Counted from the first letter of the stretch, positions 35,257-43,772 are shown. The stretch: 51,180 nucleotides of DNA from an uncultured Lachnospiraceae bacterium (GCA_902767015.1 CACXFV010000090.1:1-51180); one strand, 5' to 3'. The notes: generated by a model not told the origin, from the letters alone. Translations and numbers: made by a program.

Positions 35257-35865
35257 TCACGATAGTTTCTCAGGAACCAACTGATATCCTTCCCCAATCA
35301 CGTATTTTATGTGAAGCTTTCTACCAAGCTTTTCAAATTTGTGATTCAGGGAATTGATATATGGTCCTGCTCTCTTGGCATTGAATTCCCGCTTTGCGGA
35401 CAATGCCTCTAGTATGTCTGCCTCCTCATTGGTCAGTCGAAGCTGACGGCACAGTTTAAAGCCTGACACTTCCAGTTCCCCGTCAAAAAGCACAAACTTA
35501 TCTTTACGGGAGGATTTTTCCAGCACCGCTTCCATCAGCCCGGTAAGCTCATAGGGCAGAAATGGCAGTGTAAGATAAGCATTAGCTAATACCTCATCTG
35601 ACAGAAGCTTTGAGTTTACCTTCGTATCCAGAATGGCAATCACGGGAATATCCTCCTCATTCAGATGCTTAATAATATCCCTGGCCTTTACCCTTGGTAT
35701 ATCATAGTCTAAAATCACCAGATTAAACCGGTTATTTGCCATCAGGTTCACCACCTGTGTACCATCAAAAGCTGTCACTACTTCATTTTTCTCATCCAGA
35801 AGCTCAATAATTTTCTTAAAACACATCATCATATCTCTGTCTGAAGCTGCAAACAACACCTTCAT
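35257..35865 (-). CDS. Degenerate response regulator with winged-helix-like output
   Basis: 202 residues. The receiver keeps the phospho-accepting Asp53 in VILDYDIP but has only one Asp in the acidic pocket (AASDRD), Leu79 where a Thr/Ser normally sits, and Leu100 in place of the conserved Lys (TLPF rather than KPF). The C-terminal half (about 125-202) resembles the OmpR-type winged helix by length and position (LRLTNEEADILEALSA, then KYVIGEGYQL) but is weakly conserved. It could bind DNA or the degenerate kinase independently of phosphorylation. It is 36 bp after the intact histidine kinase and 49 bp before the degenerate one. Confidence 0.8.
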   Translation of the reverse strand: MKVLFAASDRDMMMCFKKIIELLDEKNEVVTAFDGTQVVNLMANNRFNLVILDYDIPRVKARDIIKHLNEEDIPVIAILDTKVNSKLLSDEVLANAYLTLPFLPYELTGLMEAVLEKSSRKDKFVLFDGELEVSGFKLCRQLRLTNEEADILEALSAKREFNAKRAGPYINSLNHKFEKLGRKLHIKYVIGEGYQLVPEKLS

Positions 35866-35901
35866 ATCATCACCGCCTTTTCTAAATGAATCCTTGCCTT
35901 T

Positions 35902-37434
35902 TTATATCGGCAATTCAAACCAAAAGGTACTTCCTTTTCCCTCCTCGCTTATGACACCATATTTTGCCTCATGCATCTCTAATATATTCTTAACGATAGA
36001 AAGTCCTAATCCGCTTCCCACAATAGCTCTCTTATGATTTTTATCAATCTTGTAATATCTTTGCCATACGCTGTCTAACTTGTCCTTCGCAATGCCCGGT
36101 CCATTGTCGGTTACCTCAATCCTCACACTGTCTTCGTTTTTTCTCTGTGTTACCTTGATATGTCTGTCATCACCACAATAATTGACGGCATTCGCTATGA
36201 GATTGTAAATGACCTGATAGATTTTGAACTCATCGGCCTCCACTAATGTATGACTGTCATATTCAAAGTCTATCTTATATCCGTATGGTTCTAACAGCTT
36301 GGCATGCCGCTGTATAATGGCCTTGATGCTCTCTGTGATATCATACTCCTTTGTCTCAAGCTTCGCCACGCCTGCCTGAATTTTCGATATGTCCAGCAAA
36401 TCATTGACAAGAATGGTCAGTCTGTTGGCCTCATCGATAATCACCTGAACATTCTCCGGTGTATTTTCTCCCGGAAGATCTCTCATTACCTCTGCATATG
36501 CCGTAATCATGGTAAGAGGGGTTCGCAGATCATGGGATACATTGGCCAGCAGTTCTTTTTGCAGTACATCTGATTTTGAGAGCTCCTTTGTGGTATAATT
36601 AAGTGTTTCTGACAGTTCTGCTACTTCCTTATAATCTTTACCATTAAACTCAACATCAAAATTACCTTTCGCCAACTCCTTCGCCGTAGCATTGATGCCA
36701 ATGATTGATTTTGAAACTCTCTTTGAAATGACAAAAGCTATGAGGAGGGAAAGTATCACCATAATCACGCTGATATATACAAGCTGTATCCTTAATGTAT
36801 GGATTGTGGCATCTACCGGTGTTATCACCGAATCCACTAAAATAGCATATTCCTCACCAGAAGCTGTCTTAATTAACTGTACCTTAATGATGCTCTCCAG
36901 CTGATTGTCCGGCATATTGGGAAGTTTGTCATACTTATTATTTTTCTTTTCCTGCTTCATATCTCCCGGCTCTCCTGCCGGACCGCCGTTTTCATTGTTA
37001 TTATAGCTGAACTCTCTCTCCGGAGGTCTCATGTCATCATATCGGTCCTTATCCCGTTTGATGCTAATCTCTATATTGCCGTCATTTTCCTCTGCCTGTT
37101 CATACAGTTCTTTCAGTCTCTCACTGCCCAACTTATGGATGGAGCAATTCATTGCCCTTTCTACAGAATATATCCGGTTACCCTCGCTGTCTGTCACCAG
37201 TATGCAAATCTCATATCTGGCTGCTATTGTATTAAGTGCAGACTGTAAATCTTCGTCATCAATGACAGATACAACATTTTTGACGGCATTTTTTATCTCA
37301 TTTTTCTTAATCCGTTTATAGAAATCATCAAGATATACTGTTTGAAAAAACCATAAAAGGCAGAGAAGTATAGCATTAAAGCTCAATAAATAGATAAACA
37401 CCTTCCATTTTATACTTATCTTTTCATGTTTCAA
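35902..37434 (-). CDS. Sensor histidine kinase
   Basis: 510 residues: N-terminal membrane segment, extracellular domain (about 35-210) with an Asn/Gly/Pro-rich low-complexity part near 142-175, second membrane segment (216-236), HAMP, and a complete HisKA/HATPase core with His301 in ANVSHDLRTPLTMI, NLIANAVNY, DNGPGIAKDK and GSGLGLSIV. It is an orthodox partner of the overlapping response regulator (11 bp shared), of the PhoR/ResE type. It phosphorylates that regulator and probably influences the whole seven-gene operon. Confidence 0.95.
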   Translation of the reverse strand: MKHEKISIKWKVFIYLLSFNAILLCLLWFFQTVYLDDFYKRIKKNEIKNAVKNVVSVIDDEDLQSALNTIAARYEICILVTDSEGNRIYSVERAMNCSIHKLGSERLKELYEQAEENDGNIEISIKRDKDRYDDMRPPEREFSYNNNENGGPAGEPGDMKQEKKNNKYDKLPNMPDNQLESIIKVQLIKTASGEEYAILVDSVITPVDATIHTLRIQLVYISVIMVILSLLIAFVISKRVSKSIIGINATAKELAKGNFDVEFNGKDYKEVAELSETLNYTTKELSKSDVLQKELLANVSHDLRTPLTMITAYAEVMRDLPGENTPENVQVIIDEANRLTILVNDLLDISKIQAGVAKLETKEYDITESIKAIIQRHAKLLEPYGYKIDFEYDSHTLVEADEFKIYQVIYNLIANAVNYCGDDRHIKVTQRKNEDSVRIEVTDNGPGIAKDKLDSVWQRYYKIDKNHKRAIVGSGLGLSIVKNILEMHEAKYGVISEEGKGSTFWFELPI

Positions 37435-38104
37435 ACCGATAACCTACTCCTCTCAATGTAACTAAAAACTTTCTATAATCTCTCAGGCTGCTTCTGAGTA
37501 GCTTGATATGAGTGTCAAGGGTTCTGTCATCACCATAATAATCGTACCCCCAGACATCTGTTATCAACTTTTCTCTTGTGAGGGCAATTCCCTTATTTCT
37601 GACAAAATAGAATAACAGATCATATTCCTTCGGTGTCATATTCACCTTCTCGCCGTCAATTGTCACTGTCCTTCCCGTAAAGTCGATATGTAATCCTTCC
37701 GCATCAAATACTTCATGGGAAATATCCGAGCCGGCGTCACTCACATTTCTCCTGGACAGAACCGCCTTGACTCTCATCATCAATTCTCTCGGTGAAAAGG
37801 GCTTCACAACATAATCATCAATTCCCAGCTCAAATCCATGTATTTTATCATATTCTTCGCCTCTTGCCGAAAGCATGATAACAGGAATGTCCTTCTGCTC
37901 CTTTATCTTTCTGCAGGCTGAAAATCCATCCAGCTCAGGCATCATAATGTCCAGAATAATTAAGTCGAAATCCTGTGTCCTGCAAATCTCTACTGCCTCT
38001 ATTCCGTTTGAAACTTCTGTAATCTTATATCCTTCAAATTCTCCATATTTTCGTATAACCGTTCTTATCTTCTCCTCATCATCAACCACAAGTATACTAT
38101 ACAT
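37424..38104 (-). CDS. OmpR-family response regulator
   Basis: 226 residues: receiver (VVDDEEKIR, phospho-accepting Asp in LIILDIMMPELDG, Thr/Ser in VIMLSARG, Lys in VVKPFSPREL) and a full winged helix DNA-binding domain (MTPKEYDLLFYFVRNKG, TLDTHIKLLRSSLRDY, LRGVGYRF). ATG at 38104 is eight bases after GGAGG; a GTG at 38119 overlaps it. First gene of the operon; the DNA sites it binds are unknown. Confidence 0.96.
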   Translation of the reverse strand: MYSILVVDDEEKIRTVIRKYGEFEGYKITEVSNGIEAVEICRTQDFDLIILDIMMPELDGFSACRKIKEQKDIPVIMLSARGEEYDKIHGFELGIDDYVVKPFSPRELMMRVKAVLSRRNVSDAGSDISHEVFDAEGLHIDFTGRTVTIDGEKVNMTPKEYDLLFYFVRNKGIALTREKLITDVWGYDYYGDDRTLDTHIKLLRSSLRDYRKFLVTLRGVGYRFET

Positions 38105-38237
38105 AAACACCACCTCCACCTTTCAATCTTTTAAAAGCTTTGTAATAATCTAGCAGTTGAATGTGATAGTTTTGTAAAAACCAGCTTAGTTTTGTGTGGA
38201 ATAGTTACAATATCTTTTTAATATTTTACTAAATATA

Positions 38238-38266
38238 TTGAAATTTTATCAAAAATACTGTACAAT
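38238..38266 (+). promoter_or_regulatory. Promoter of the CheY/CheX-like operon
   Basis: TTGAAA (38238-38243), 17-bp spacer, TACAAT (38261-38266), about 48 bases before the ATG at 38315. A divergent minus-strand promoter for the response regulator must lie in the same gap but is not clear. Confidence 0.75.
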
Positions 38267-38314
38267 ATACACATATTTCATACGCAATTATAATATTGAA
38301 AGGAGTTTTAGTCA

Positions 38315-38698
38315 ATGGATATTAAAGACTTAAAGGTTTTAGTGTGTGACGATTCCATACTGTCACGCAAAAAACTGAAGGATTGCATAATCTCGCTTGG
38401 TTGTGCGAATGTATTGGAAGCAGCAGATGGCGAGGAGGCTATAGCTCAATATGATTCCAACAGACCTAATATTGTGTTTATGGATATTGTAATGCCGAAA
38501 AAAGATGGTATTGAGGCTCTTAAGGGGATTCTTGAGATAGATCCAAAAGCAACTATTATCATGGCTTCTTCTGTAGGAACACAGTCATATCTTAAGGACG
38601 CTATTAAAGCCGGTGCCAGTGACTTCCTTCAGAAGCCTATTGACAATAAACAGGTTAAGAAGTTTATTGATTCATTTTGTTCAAAAGGAGGAGTTTAA
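38315..38698 (+). CDS. CheY-like response regulator
   Basis: 127-residue single-domain receiver without output domain. Acidic pocket CDDS, phospho-accepting Asp in VFMDIVMPKKDG, ASS as the Thr/Ser position, and LQKPID with the switch Lys: all functional. It lacks any histidine kinase or chemotaxis neighbour. The stop codon abuts the ATG of the next gene (TAAATG), so translation is coupled; the partner is a CheX-like protein, the class that dephosphorylates CheY. Confidence 0.95.
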   Translation: MDIKDLKVLVCDDSILSRKKLKDCIISLGCANVLEAADGEEAIAQYDSNRPNIVFMDIVMPKKDGIEALKGILEIDPKATIIMASSVGTQSYLKDAIKAGASDFLQKPIDNKQVKKFIDSFCSKGGV

Positions 38699-39580
38699 AT
38701 GTTTACACAGTTTTTTGGGAATTTTCTTTTAAATGAGAAGTTGGTTACTCCTGAACAGCTTGTCGATGCATTACAGCAAAAGAAAGAGACAAGAATGAAG
38801 TTAGGTGTGCTCGCTATTAATGCCGGTTATATGACCGCAAGTCAGGTAGAACGTGTTCATGAACTTCAGAGTAAGATGGATAAGCGAATCGGTGATATTG
38901 CCGTTGAACTGGGATATATGACAGAAGATCAGGTGATGGAGTTATTGCACGCACAACCTTTGGGCTATCTTTTACTGGGGCAGACAATGGTTGACAAGGG
39001 ATATCTTGACAATGCACAGTTTGAGAATGCCATTAATGCCTACAAGGAAAAATACTCCCTCACTGACGAGGATATTGCTAATAACGAAGATTCCAAAGTA
39101 GAGAGTCTTATCACTTCCCTTGTGGATTTCTCTAAGACATCACATCCTGCTTTATATGAGCAGTTTGTATCTCTCCTGATGAACAATCTTGTCAGATTTG
39201 TGGGAGATGATTTCACGCCATTAGAGCCGGAATATGAGATTAAGTCTACCTCTTTCAAGTCGACCATGCAGGGAATTAAGGGTGAGTTTGAGAAGGAGAC
39301 AAGAATATTTGCTGATGAAGCTGAGCTGATTCAGTTTGCATGCAGATATTCCGGTGAGGACATTACCGAATTAGACGAATATGCAGAAGCTTCCGGACAG
39401 GACTTCATTAATTTACATAACGGACTGTTTACCGTCAATGTATCCAATGAGGAGCAGATTGAGTTACAGCTTACACCTCCGACACCATTAGCGGAGCTCA
39501 CACCGAATGAAGTAAGTAACTGTCTGATTCTTCCATTCCAGTTCCCATTTGGAACTATCAGATTTTCGATTTCTTTATAG
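38699..39580 (+). CDS. MshEN-like/CheX-like protein
   Basis: 293 residues. The N-terminal part (about 1-118) has three helical repeats resembling the GspE/PilB N-terminal (MshEN) domain: LVTPEQLVDALQQKKETRMK, GYMTASQVERVHELQ, GYMTEDQVMELLHAQPLG and GYLDNAQFENAINAY. MshEN domains can bind cyclic di-GMP, but the key residues cannot be verified here. The C-terminal part (about 148-293) has the pattern of CheX/CheC phosphatases, with DFIN (D235-N238) in place of the usual ExxN catalytic motif and LQLTPPTP beyond. It could modify the CheY-like partner in a c-di-GMP-dependent way; this is inference. Confidence 0.75.
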   Translation: MFTQFFGNFLLNEKLVTPEQLVDALQQKKETRMKLGVLAINAGYMTASQVERVHELQSKMDKRIGDIAVELGYMTEDQVMELLHAQPLGYLLLGQTMVDKGYLDNAQFENAINAYKEKYSLTDEDIANNEDSKVESLITSLVDFSKTSHPALYEQFVSLLMNNLVRFVGDDFTPLEPEYEIKSTSFKSTMQGIKGEFEKETRIFADEAELIQFACRYSGEDITELDEYAEASGQDFINLHNGLFTVNVSNEEQIELQLTPPTPLAELTPNEVSNCLILPFQFPFGTIRFSISL

Positions 39581-39600
39581 AAGATTTATTCAGAATACTA

Positions 39601-39630
39601 AAGGCCGGAGGTTGATGTACCTCCAGCCTT
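39601..39630 (+). terminator. Terminator of the CheY/CheX-like operon
   Basis: Stem AAGGCCGGAGGT/ACCTCCAGCCTT with one mismatch and a 6-base loop, followed by TTCTTATTC. It lies 20 bp after the stop codon and faces thrC, so it probably ends the plus-strand transcript. Confidence 0.8.
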
Positions 39631-39653
39631 TTCTTATTCATCCATCTATTCAT

Positions 39654-41186
39654 TTAATATACTGATTGATATGTTTCTCTGATTTCCACACTTATGCCCA
39701 AGAACTTCCTGACTACCTCCGGCATCTTGTCAACTTCGCATACTGTATCATGTAATACATCAGCATCTCTTATCTCTTCTATTGCCTTCGGCACTTTTAC
39801 ATTTCCTATTTTACTCAGTTCATCAACGAGTTCAAAATCTCCCATGGCATCATATCGACTGTCAATGGCGTTCATGACGCTTCTGGTAAATTTAAACGGA
39901 CTTGCTGTGGAAGCAATAATGGTCTTAGCCGTATCTTTTGTCTCCGTTAAATATTTCCGGTATACCGTAGCTGCCACTGCTGTGTGTGTGTCAATGATAT
40001 AGCCGGTTTTTTCATATAATTCCTTAATGGTTGCCGCTGTCTGCTGTTCATCCGCATAATTGCCATAGAAATCCTCAAGATGAGACTTCATTTCATCAGT
40101 GATGCTGTACTTACCGTTCTCACTAAGCTCCTTCATCAGCTTACTATTCTGCTCTGCATCCTCTCCGGCAAGCTTATAAATCAATCTCTCAAGATTACTT
40201 GATATCAATATATCCATAGATGGGGAAGTTGTCAGTATAAATTCTCTGTTCTTATCATAGGTACCTGTTGTAAAGAAATCATACAATACTTTATTCTCAT
40301 TAGAAGCACAAATCAGCTTCGCAATCGGAAGTCCCATATTCTTTGCATAAAATGCTGCAAGAATATTGCCAAAATTTCCTGTCGGTACCACTACATTAAT
40401 CTTCTCGCCTTCTTTGATTTCTTCATTAGCCAGCAGCTTTGCATAGGCATAGACATAATATACTACCTGCGGCACAAGACGTCCTATATTAATAGAATTG
40501 GCAGAAGAAAACTGGTATCCTGCCGCATCGAGCTCCTGTCCCAGCAATTTATCCCCAAACATTGCTTTCACACCACTCTGTGCCTGGTCAAAATTACCAT
40601 TAATGCCCACCACAAAAGTATTCTTGCCCTTCTGTGTGACCATCTGCTTCTCCTGAATAGGGCTTACGCCTCCCTTTGGATAAAATACAATAATCTTTGT
40701 TCCCTCTACATCAGCAAATCCGGCAAGTGCTGCCTTTCCTGTATCTCCTGAAGTTGCCGTCAGAATAACGATATCATTCTTGACATTGTTCTTCTTCGCC
40801 GAAGCCGTTAGCAGATGTGGAAGGATTGAAAGTGCCATATCCTTGAACGCAATGGTAGCACCATGAAATAATTCCAGATAATAGGCGCCCTCTGCTTTCA
40901 CAAGCGGAGCAATCTCCTCTGTATCAAACTTACTGTCATATGCCTTATTGATACAATTCTTTAATTCTTCCTCTGTAAAATCCGTCAGAAACTGCTTCAT
41001 TACCTGATAAGCAACCTGTTGGTAAGTCATCCCTGCCAACTCTGAAAGCGAACAATCCAGCTTCGGAAGCGCAGTAGGCACAAATAATCCCCCATCTTCT
41101 GCAAGTCCCTTTAAAATGGCCTGTGAAGCAGTGACTGCCTCTCCGCCTCTTGTACTTTTGTATTGTAAATCCAAAACATTCACCAT
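39654..41186 (-). CDS. thrC: Threonine synthase
   Basis: Converts O-phosphohomoserine to threonine with PLP. 510 residues, the longer class of ThrC. The PLP Lys is in GATIAFKDMALS, the phosphate-binding glycines in ATSGDTGKAALAG, and the segment PTGNFGNILAAFYAKNMG follows. It has a clear TTGTTT/TATAAT promoter and no close partner genes (hom and thrB are absent here). Confidence 0.95.
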   Translation of the reverse strand: MVNVLDLQYKSTRGGEAVTASQAILKGLAEDGGLFVPTALPKLDCSLSELAGMTYQQVAYQVMKQFLTDFTEEELKNCINKAYDSKFDTEEIAPLVKAEGAYYLELFHGATIAFKDMALSILPHLLTASAKKNNVKNDIVILTATSGDTGKAALAGFADVEGTKIIVFYPKGGVSPIQEKQMVTQKGKNTFVVGINGNFDQAQSGVKAMFGDKLLGQELDAAGYQFSSANSINIGRLVPQVVYYVYAYAKLLANEEIKEGEKINVVVPTGNFGNILAAFYAKNMGLPIAKLICASNENKVLYDFFTTGTYDKNREFILTTSPSMDILISSNLERLIYKLAGEDAEQNSKLMKELSENGKYSITDEMKSHLEDFYGNYADEQQTAATIKELYEKTGYIIDTHTAVAATVYRKYLTETKDTAKTIIASTASPFKFTRSVMNAIDSRYDAMGDFELVDELSKIGNVKVPKAIEEIRDADVLHDTVCEVDKMPEVVRKFLGISVEIRETYQSVY

Positions 41187-41236
41187 GCCTTTCTATTTTC
41201 AAAACTAATTACTTAAAAAGATTCTAATACCTTGAG

Positions 41237-41265
41237 ATTATAGCACAGGAAGGCTTAAGAAACAA
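41237..41265 (-). promoter_or_regulatory. thrC promoter
   Basis: Minus strand TTGTTT (41260-41265), 17-bp spacer, TATAAT (41237-41242), about 50 bases upstream of the ATG at 41186. Confidence 0.7.
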
Positions 41266-41270
41266 GTGCA

Positions 41271-41328
41271 AAAAAATACAATCCAATATATAAGCCACCA
41301 CAGCAAAATATAATGGATTGTATTTTTT
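41271..41328 (-). terminator. 15-bp inverted repeat downstream of the second hydrolase
   Basis: AAAAAATACAATCCA (41271-41285) and its perfect complement (41314-41328), 28-base spacer. On the minus strand it ends in a T tract and terminates the hydrolase gene; the A/T flanks make it nearly symmetric, so it could act both ways. Confidence 0.65.
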
Positions 41329-41406
41329 CATGAAGAAACGTTATCATAAAGCATTTTCATGCGTTTCTCTCTATCACCCGATTACATCTTACAGATGCAC
41401 ATCAGA

Positions 41407-42540
41407 TTATCTGTAAAAATAATGTTCGCCATGTACAAACAAAAACGTCAGCGCCGTATTAAACCAACTGTAGCTTGATGTCTTGCAGGCGAAATAAAGA
41501 GCACCCTGTGAATAATCTTCCCCATTAAGGGCACGGTTAACGCAGCTGATCGTGTTCTCTGACGGCACTACACTGTATATCCTTCCATTCTTCACTGGTT
41601 GAAACTGATACACGGAACCTCTTGCCTGAAATATTACATCTTTGATACTGTTCGGAAATGTTGTACTGTATACTCTGTTAAGGATTACATTGACTACCAG
41701 AATCTTTCCTACATCATCCTGATTACCTGCCTCTGCCTCTGTAATCTGATACAGCCAGTAATACTCGTCATTCGTCGCCGGATAAGAATATCCGTTTCCT
41801 CCTGCTGCCACGCCGCGTTCTGCTTCATCATAAAAATCACCATAGACAAATACCCCCGGCTGATACACCTCCTGCACATCTCCTGATATCTCAATGATGG
41901 CATCCTCCGGTATCGTAGAAACTGCTTCCGTCTCCGGCTCTGTACTGACCTCTGTCACCGGTTCTGTCGGAGCCTCCGTCGGGGCTTCTGTCACCGGTTC
42001 TGGCTCTGCCTTCACCTCTGTCGCCGGTTCTGTTGTCTCCGGCTCCGGTGCCGGATTCTGCGTCTCAACTGACGAGCCGCTCTTATCTTCACTGCCCTGT
42101 GAAGCATTGCCTTTACCTGCCATCACCAATGCATTATCATTGTCTTCTATCGTTGCAGGTCCGTCCTTTTTGTTACTAAGTACCTCATACACATCAATGC
42201 CAAATGGTATGAAACCGTCTGTAATATTATGGTAAATTCCATCTAAATGCTTGTCTGAAATTGCACTGTATAACGAGCGAAAGCCTTTATTCAACTCATT
42301 CTTTACATTATCGTCAAGCTCCAAATCAAACAAATCTTCTTCTGTAACTGACATTTCTACAGGTTCCTTGTAACCTGTCCTCGTAGTAAATACAAGAATT
42401 GCACTGACAATGATTAAGGTAACGATAAAACCTGCCACTAATACAACCTGTCCACTGTTACCGCTCTCTTGCATCTTTTTTAGTTTTCCTCTTATGTCGT
42501 TCATTCTGTCTGAAAACTTTTCCATCAATTTACTACCCAT
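41407..42540 (-). CDS. Membrane-anchored cell wall hydrolase (SleB/Hydrolase_2 family)
   Basis: 377 residues. A cytoplasmic start, transmembrane segment at about 31-51, then extracellular linkers; residues about 165-225 are a Thr/Pro/Glu-rich low-complexity stretch (ATEVKAEPEPVTEAPTEAPT) typical of a cell-wall-spanning linker. The C-terminal domain (about 262-377) is the SleB/Hydrolase_2 type, with QITEAEAGNQDDVGKILVVN carrying the catalytic Glu. Unlike the first hydrolase it lacks SH3 domains. ATG follows AGAGGAG. A -10 TATAAT is present near 42614, with a poor -35; no TGTAAC pair is seen. Confidence 0.9.
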   Translation of the reverse strand: MGSKLMEKFSDRMNDIRGKLKKMQESGNSGQVVLVAGFIVTLIIVSAILVFTTRTGYKEPVEMSVTEEDLFDLELDDNVKNELNKGFRSLYSAISDKHLDGIYHNITDGFIPFGIDVYEVLSNKKDGPATIEDNDNALVMAGKGNASQGSEDKSGSSVETQNPAPEPETTEPATEVKAEPEPVTEAPTEAPTEPVTEVSTEPETEAVSTIPEDAIIEISGDVQEVYQPGVFVYGDFYDEAERGVAAGGNGYSYPATNDEYYWLYQITEAEAGNQDDVGKILVVNVILNRVYSTTFPNSIKDVIFQARGSVYQFQPVKNGRIYSVVPSENTISCVNRALNGEDYSQGALYFACKTSSYSWFNTALTFLFVHGEHYFYR

Positions 42541-42702
42541 GCTTCTCCTCTTTCTTTTTGATTTCTTTCATAAAATAATTCTTCTTTTGTAAAGGAAATC
42601 AGATGTCTTATATATTATACCACACTTTTTAAAAAATATTAACTTTTTTTTACATTTTTTTTAAAAAATTTTACGAAAGTGTTTTTTTCATATAATCAAT
42701 GT

Positions 42703-42825
42703 TATAATGTAACATATCGGAAGGAAAGCAAGCACGAACGCAGTGAGTATTTGCTTTCACCCGATATGTTAGCGATAAAACAAAGTTTTAGAGCATTATC
42801 AAAGTGCGAAGCACTGCAGATAATG
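42703..42825 (+). promoter_or_regulatory. Promoter -10 and two stem-loops leading the AP2-like gene
   Basis: A TATAAT at 42703-42708 (poor -35) would start transcription at the base of hairpin 1: outer stem AACATATCGG/CCGATATGTT (42711-42720 and 42761-42770) plus inner GAAAGCAA/TTGCTTTC. Hairpin 2 follows (42794-42825): outer CATTATC/GATAATG, inner AGTGC/GCACT. Both are perfect. Neither has a T tail, so they are a structured leader or noncoding RNA rather than a terminator. Confidence 0.7.
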
Positions 42826-42867
42826 TGACTTATTGTATAAGATATTTTTACTGGAGGATTACCGTAG

Positions 42868-43665
42868 ATGCAAAAGGGTGTATATTCAGCCACTAAAAAG
42901 GACGGCACTGTTTATTTCCGTTCCTCGCTGACCTATCGGCAAAAACATATCAGTCTCGGAAGTTTTGATACAGAGACAGAAGCCCATGGATGCTACAAAG
43001 AAGCTGATGAGCTGCTTCATTCCACCCTGTCCGTTGAAGAGTATGAACATTATCACGGAAAGCATCTCTCTTTTGAAAAATGGGTTTGTCTTGTCAATTT
43101 CCGTGACAATGGCATCTATTTCAAAACCCCTATTTATTTAAAGCCAAAGTATTTTATCTACTATTATGATGCCGACACCATTTACAAATTTGATGTTGAC
43201 GACTTATTCTTTTATTCTACCCACAAAATCACCAAACGCGGCGGCCATCTGTTCGTAGCAGATTATGGGATGCAGTTGAATATTATGACCCGATATGGTA
43301 TTAAGAATTACGCTGTAGAAGGCAGGGATTATCTATTTGTGAATGGTGACTGCACCGACTTTCGTTATAAAAATATCAAGATTATCAATCGGTATAATGG
43401 TGTGTCTTTAGAAAAAAAAGCAGGATGGGAGCTTTATATTGCCAAAATTCACATCAACGGTGACTATCTCATCGGCAGATACTCATCCGAACAGGAAGCT
43501 GCCATCGCATACAACAAGGCTGGTTTTCTTTTAAAGGAGGCAGGTATCTTAAAGAGCTATCAACATAATTACATTGATGGCATTTCTCCCTCTGAATATA
43601 CATCACTTTATACCTCAGTGAAAATTTCAAAAAAAATACTGGAGCTTGTCAAACAAAAGCAATAG
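42868..43665 (+). CDS. Protein with two AP2-like DNA-binding domains around a degenerate HNH core
   Basis: 265 residues. N-terminal AP2-like domain (about 1-50, FRSSLTYRQKHISLGSFDTE), a middle region (about 128-178) with the pattern of an HNH nuclease around LFVNGDCTDFRYKNIKIINR but without the catalytic His, and a second AP2-like domain (about 179-230, ELYIAKIHINGDYLIGRYSS). AP2 plus HNH is the layout of homing endonucleases; loss of the His suggests the nuclease is dead and the protein only binds DNA. ATG follows TGGAGGATTACCGTAG. It stands alone with its structured leader. Confidence 0.75.
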   Translation: MQKGVYSATKKDGTVYFRSSLTYRQKHISLGSFDTETEAHGCYKEADELLHSTLSVEEYEHYHGKHLSFEKWVCLVNFRDNGIYFKTPIYLKPKYFIYYYDADTIYKFDVDDLFFYSTHKITKRGGHLFVADYGMQLNIMTRYGIKNYAVEGRDYLFVNGDCTDFRYKNIKIINRYNGVSLEKKAGWELYIAKIHINGDYLIGRYSSEQEAAIAYNKAGFLLKEAGILKSYQHNYIDGISPSEYTSLYTSVKISKKILELVKQKQ

Positions 43666-43702
43666 CGGTGTGAAGGAACACTCCTGCGAAGTGCTAAAAA
43701 CT

Positions 43703-43728
43703 ACCGGGCAGGAATTTTCCTGCCCGGT
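43703..43728 (+). terminator. Terminator of the AP2-like gene
   Basis: Perfect 12-bp stem ACCGGGCAGGAA/TTCCTGCCCGGT, 2-base loop (probably 4 in practice), followed by TACCTTT. It may also end leuD in the opposite direction. Confidence 0.7.
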
Positions 43729-43772
43729 TACCTTTATAAAAATTATATTGTGATATGGATAATGTTGTATCT

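Noticed and set aside
33999..35865. Degenerate kinase/regulator pair as pseudogenes
   Set aside because: Both frames are full length, without stops, with good ribosome binding sites, tight spacing and retained ATP-lobe motifs, so they look functional.
38120..38237. Promoter of the response-regulator operon on the minus strand
   Set aside because: Candidate hexamers (TTTACA with TAGATT) have a 20-bp spacer and no better pair was seen, so no site is called.
41271..41328. Inverted repeat as a mobile element
   Set aside because: Arms are A/T tracts around a short GC core next to the end of a gene with a T tail; a terminator is the simpler explanation.
41894..42235. Plus-strand Ser/Gly/Val-rich open frame
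   Set aside because: It is the opposite strand of the Thr/Pro/Glu-rich linker of the second hydrolase; low complexity gives long open frames on both strands.
42541..42660. WalR box upstream of the second cell wall hydrolase
   Set aside because: Only one TGTAAA is seen, followed after five bases by GTTAAT, which does not match the consensus; evidence is too weak.
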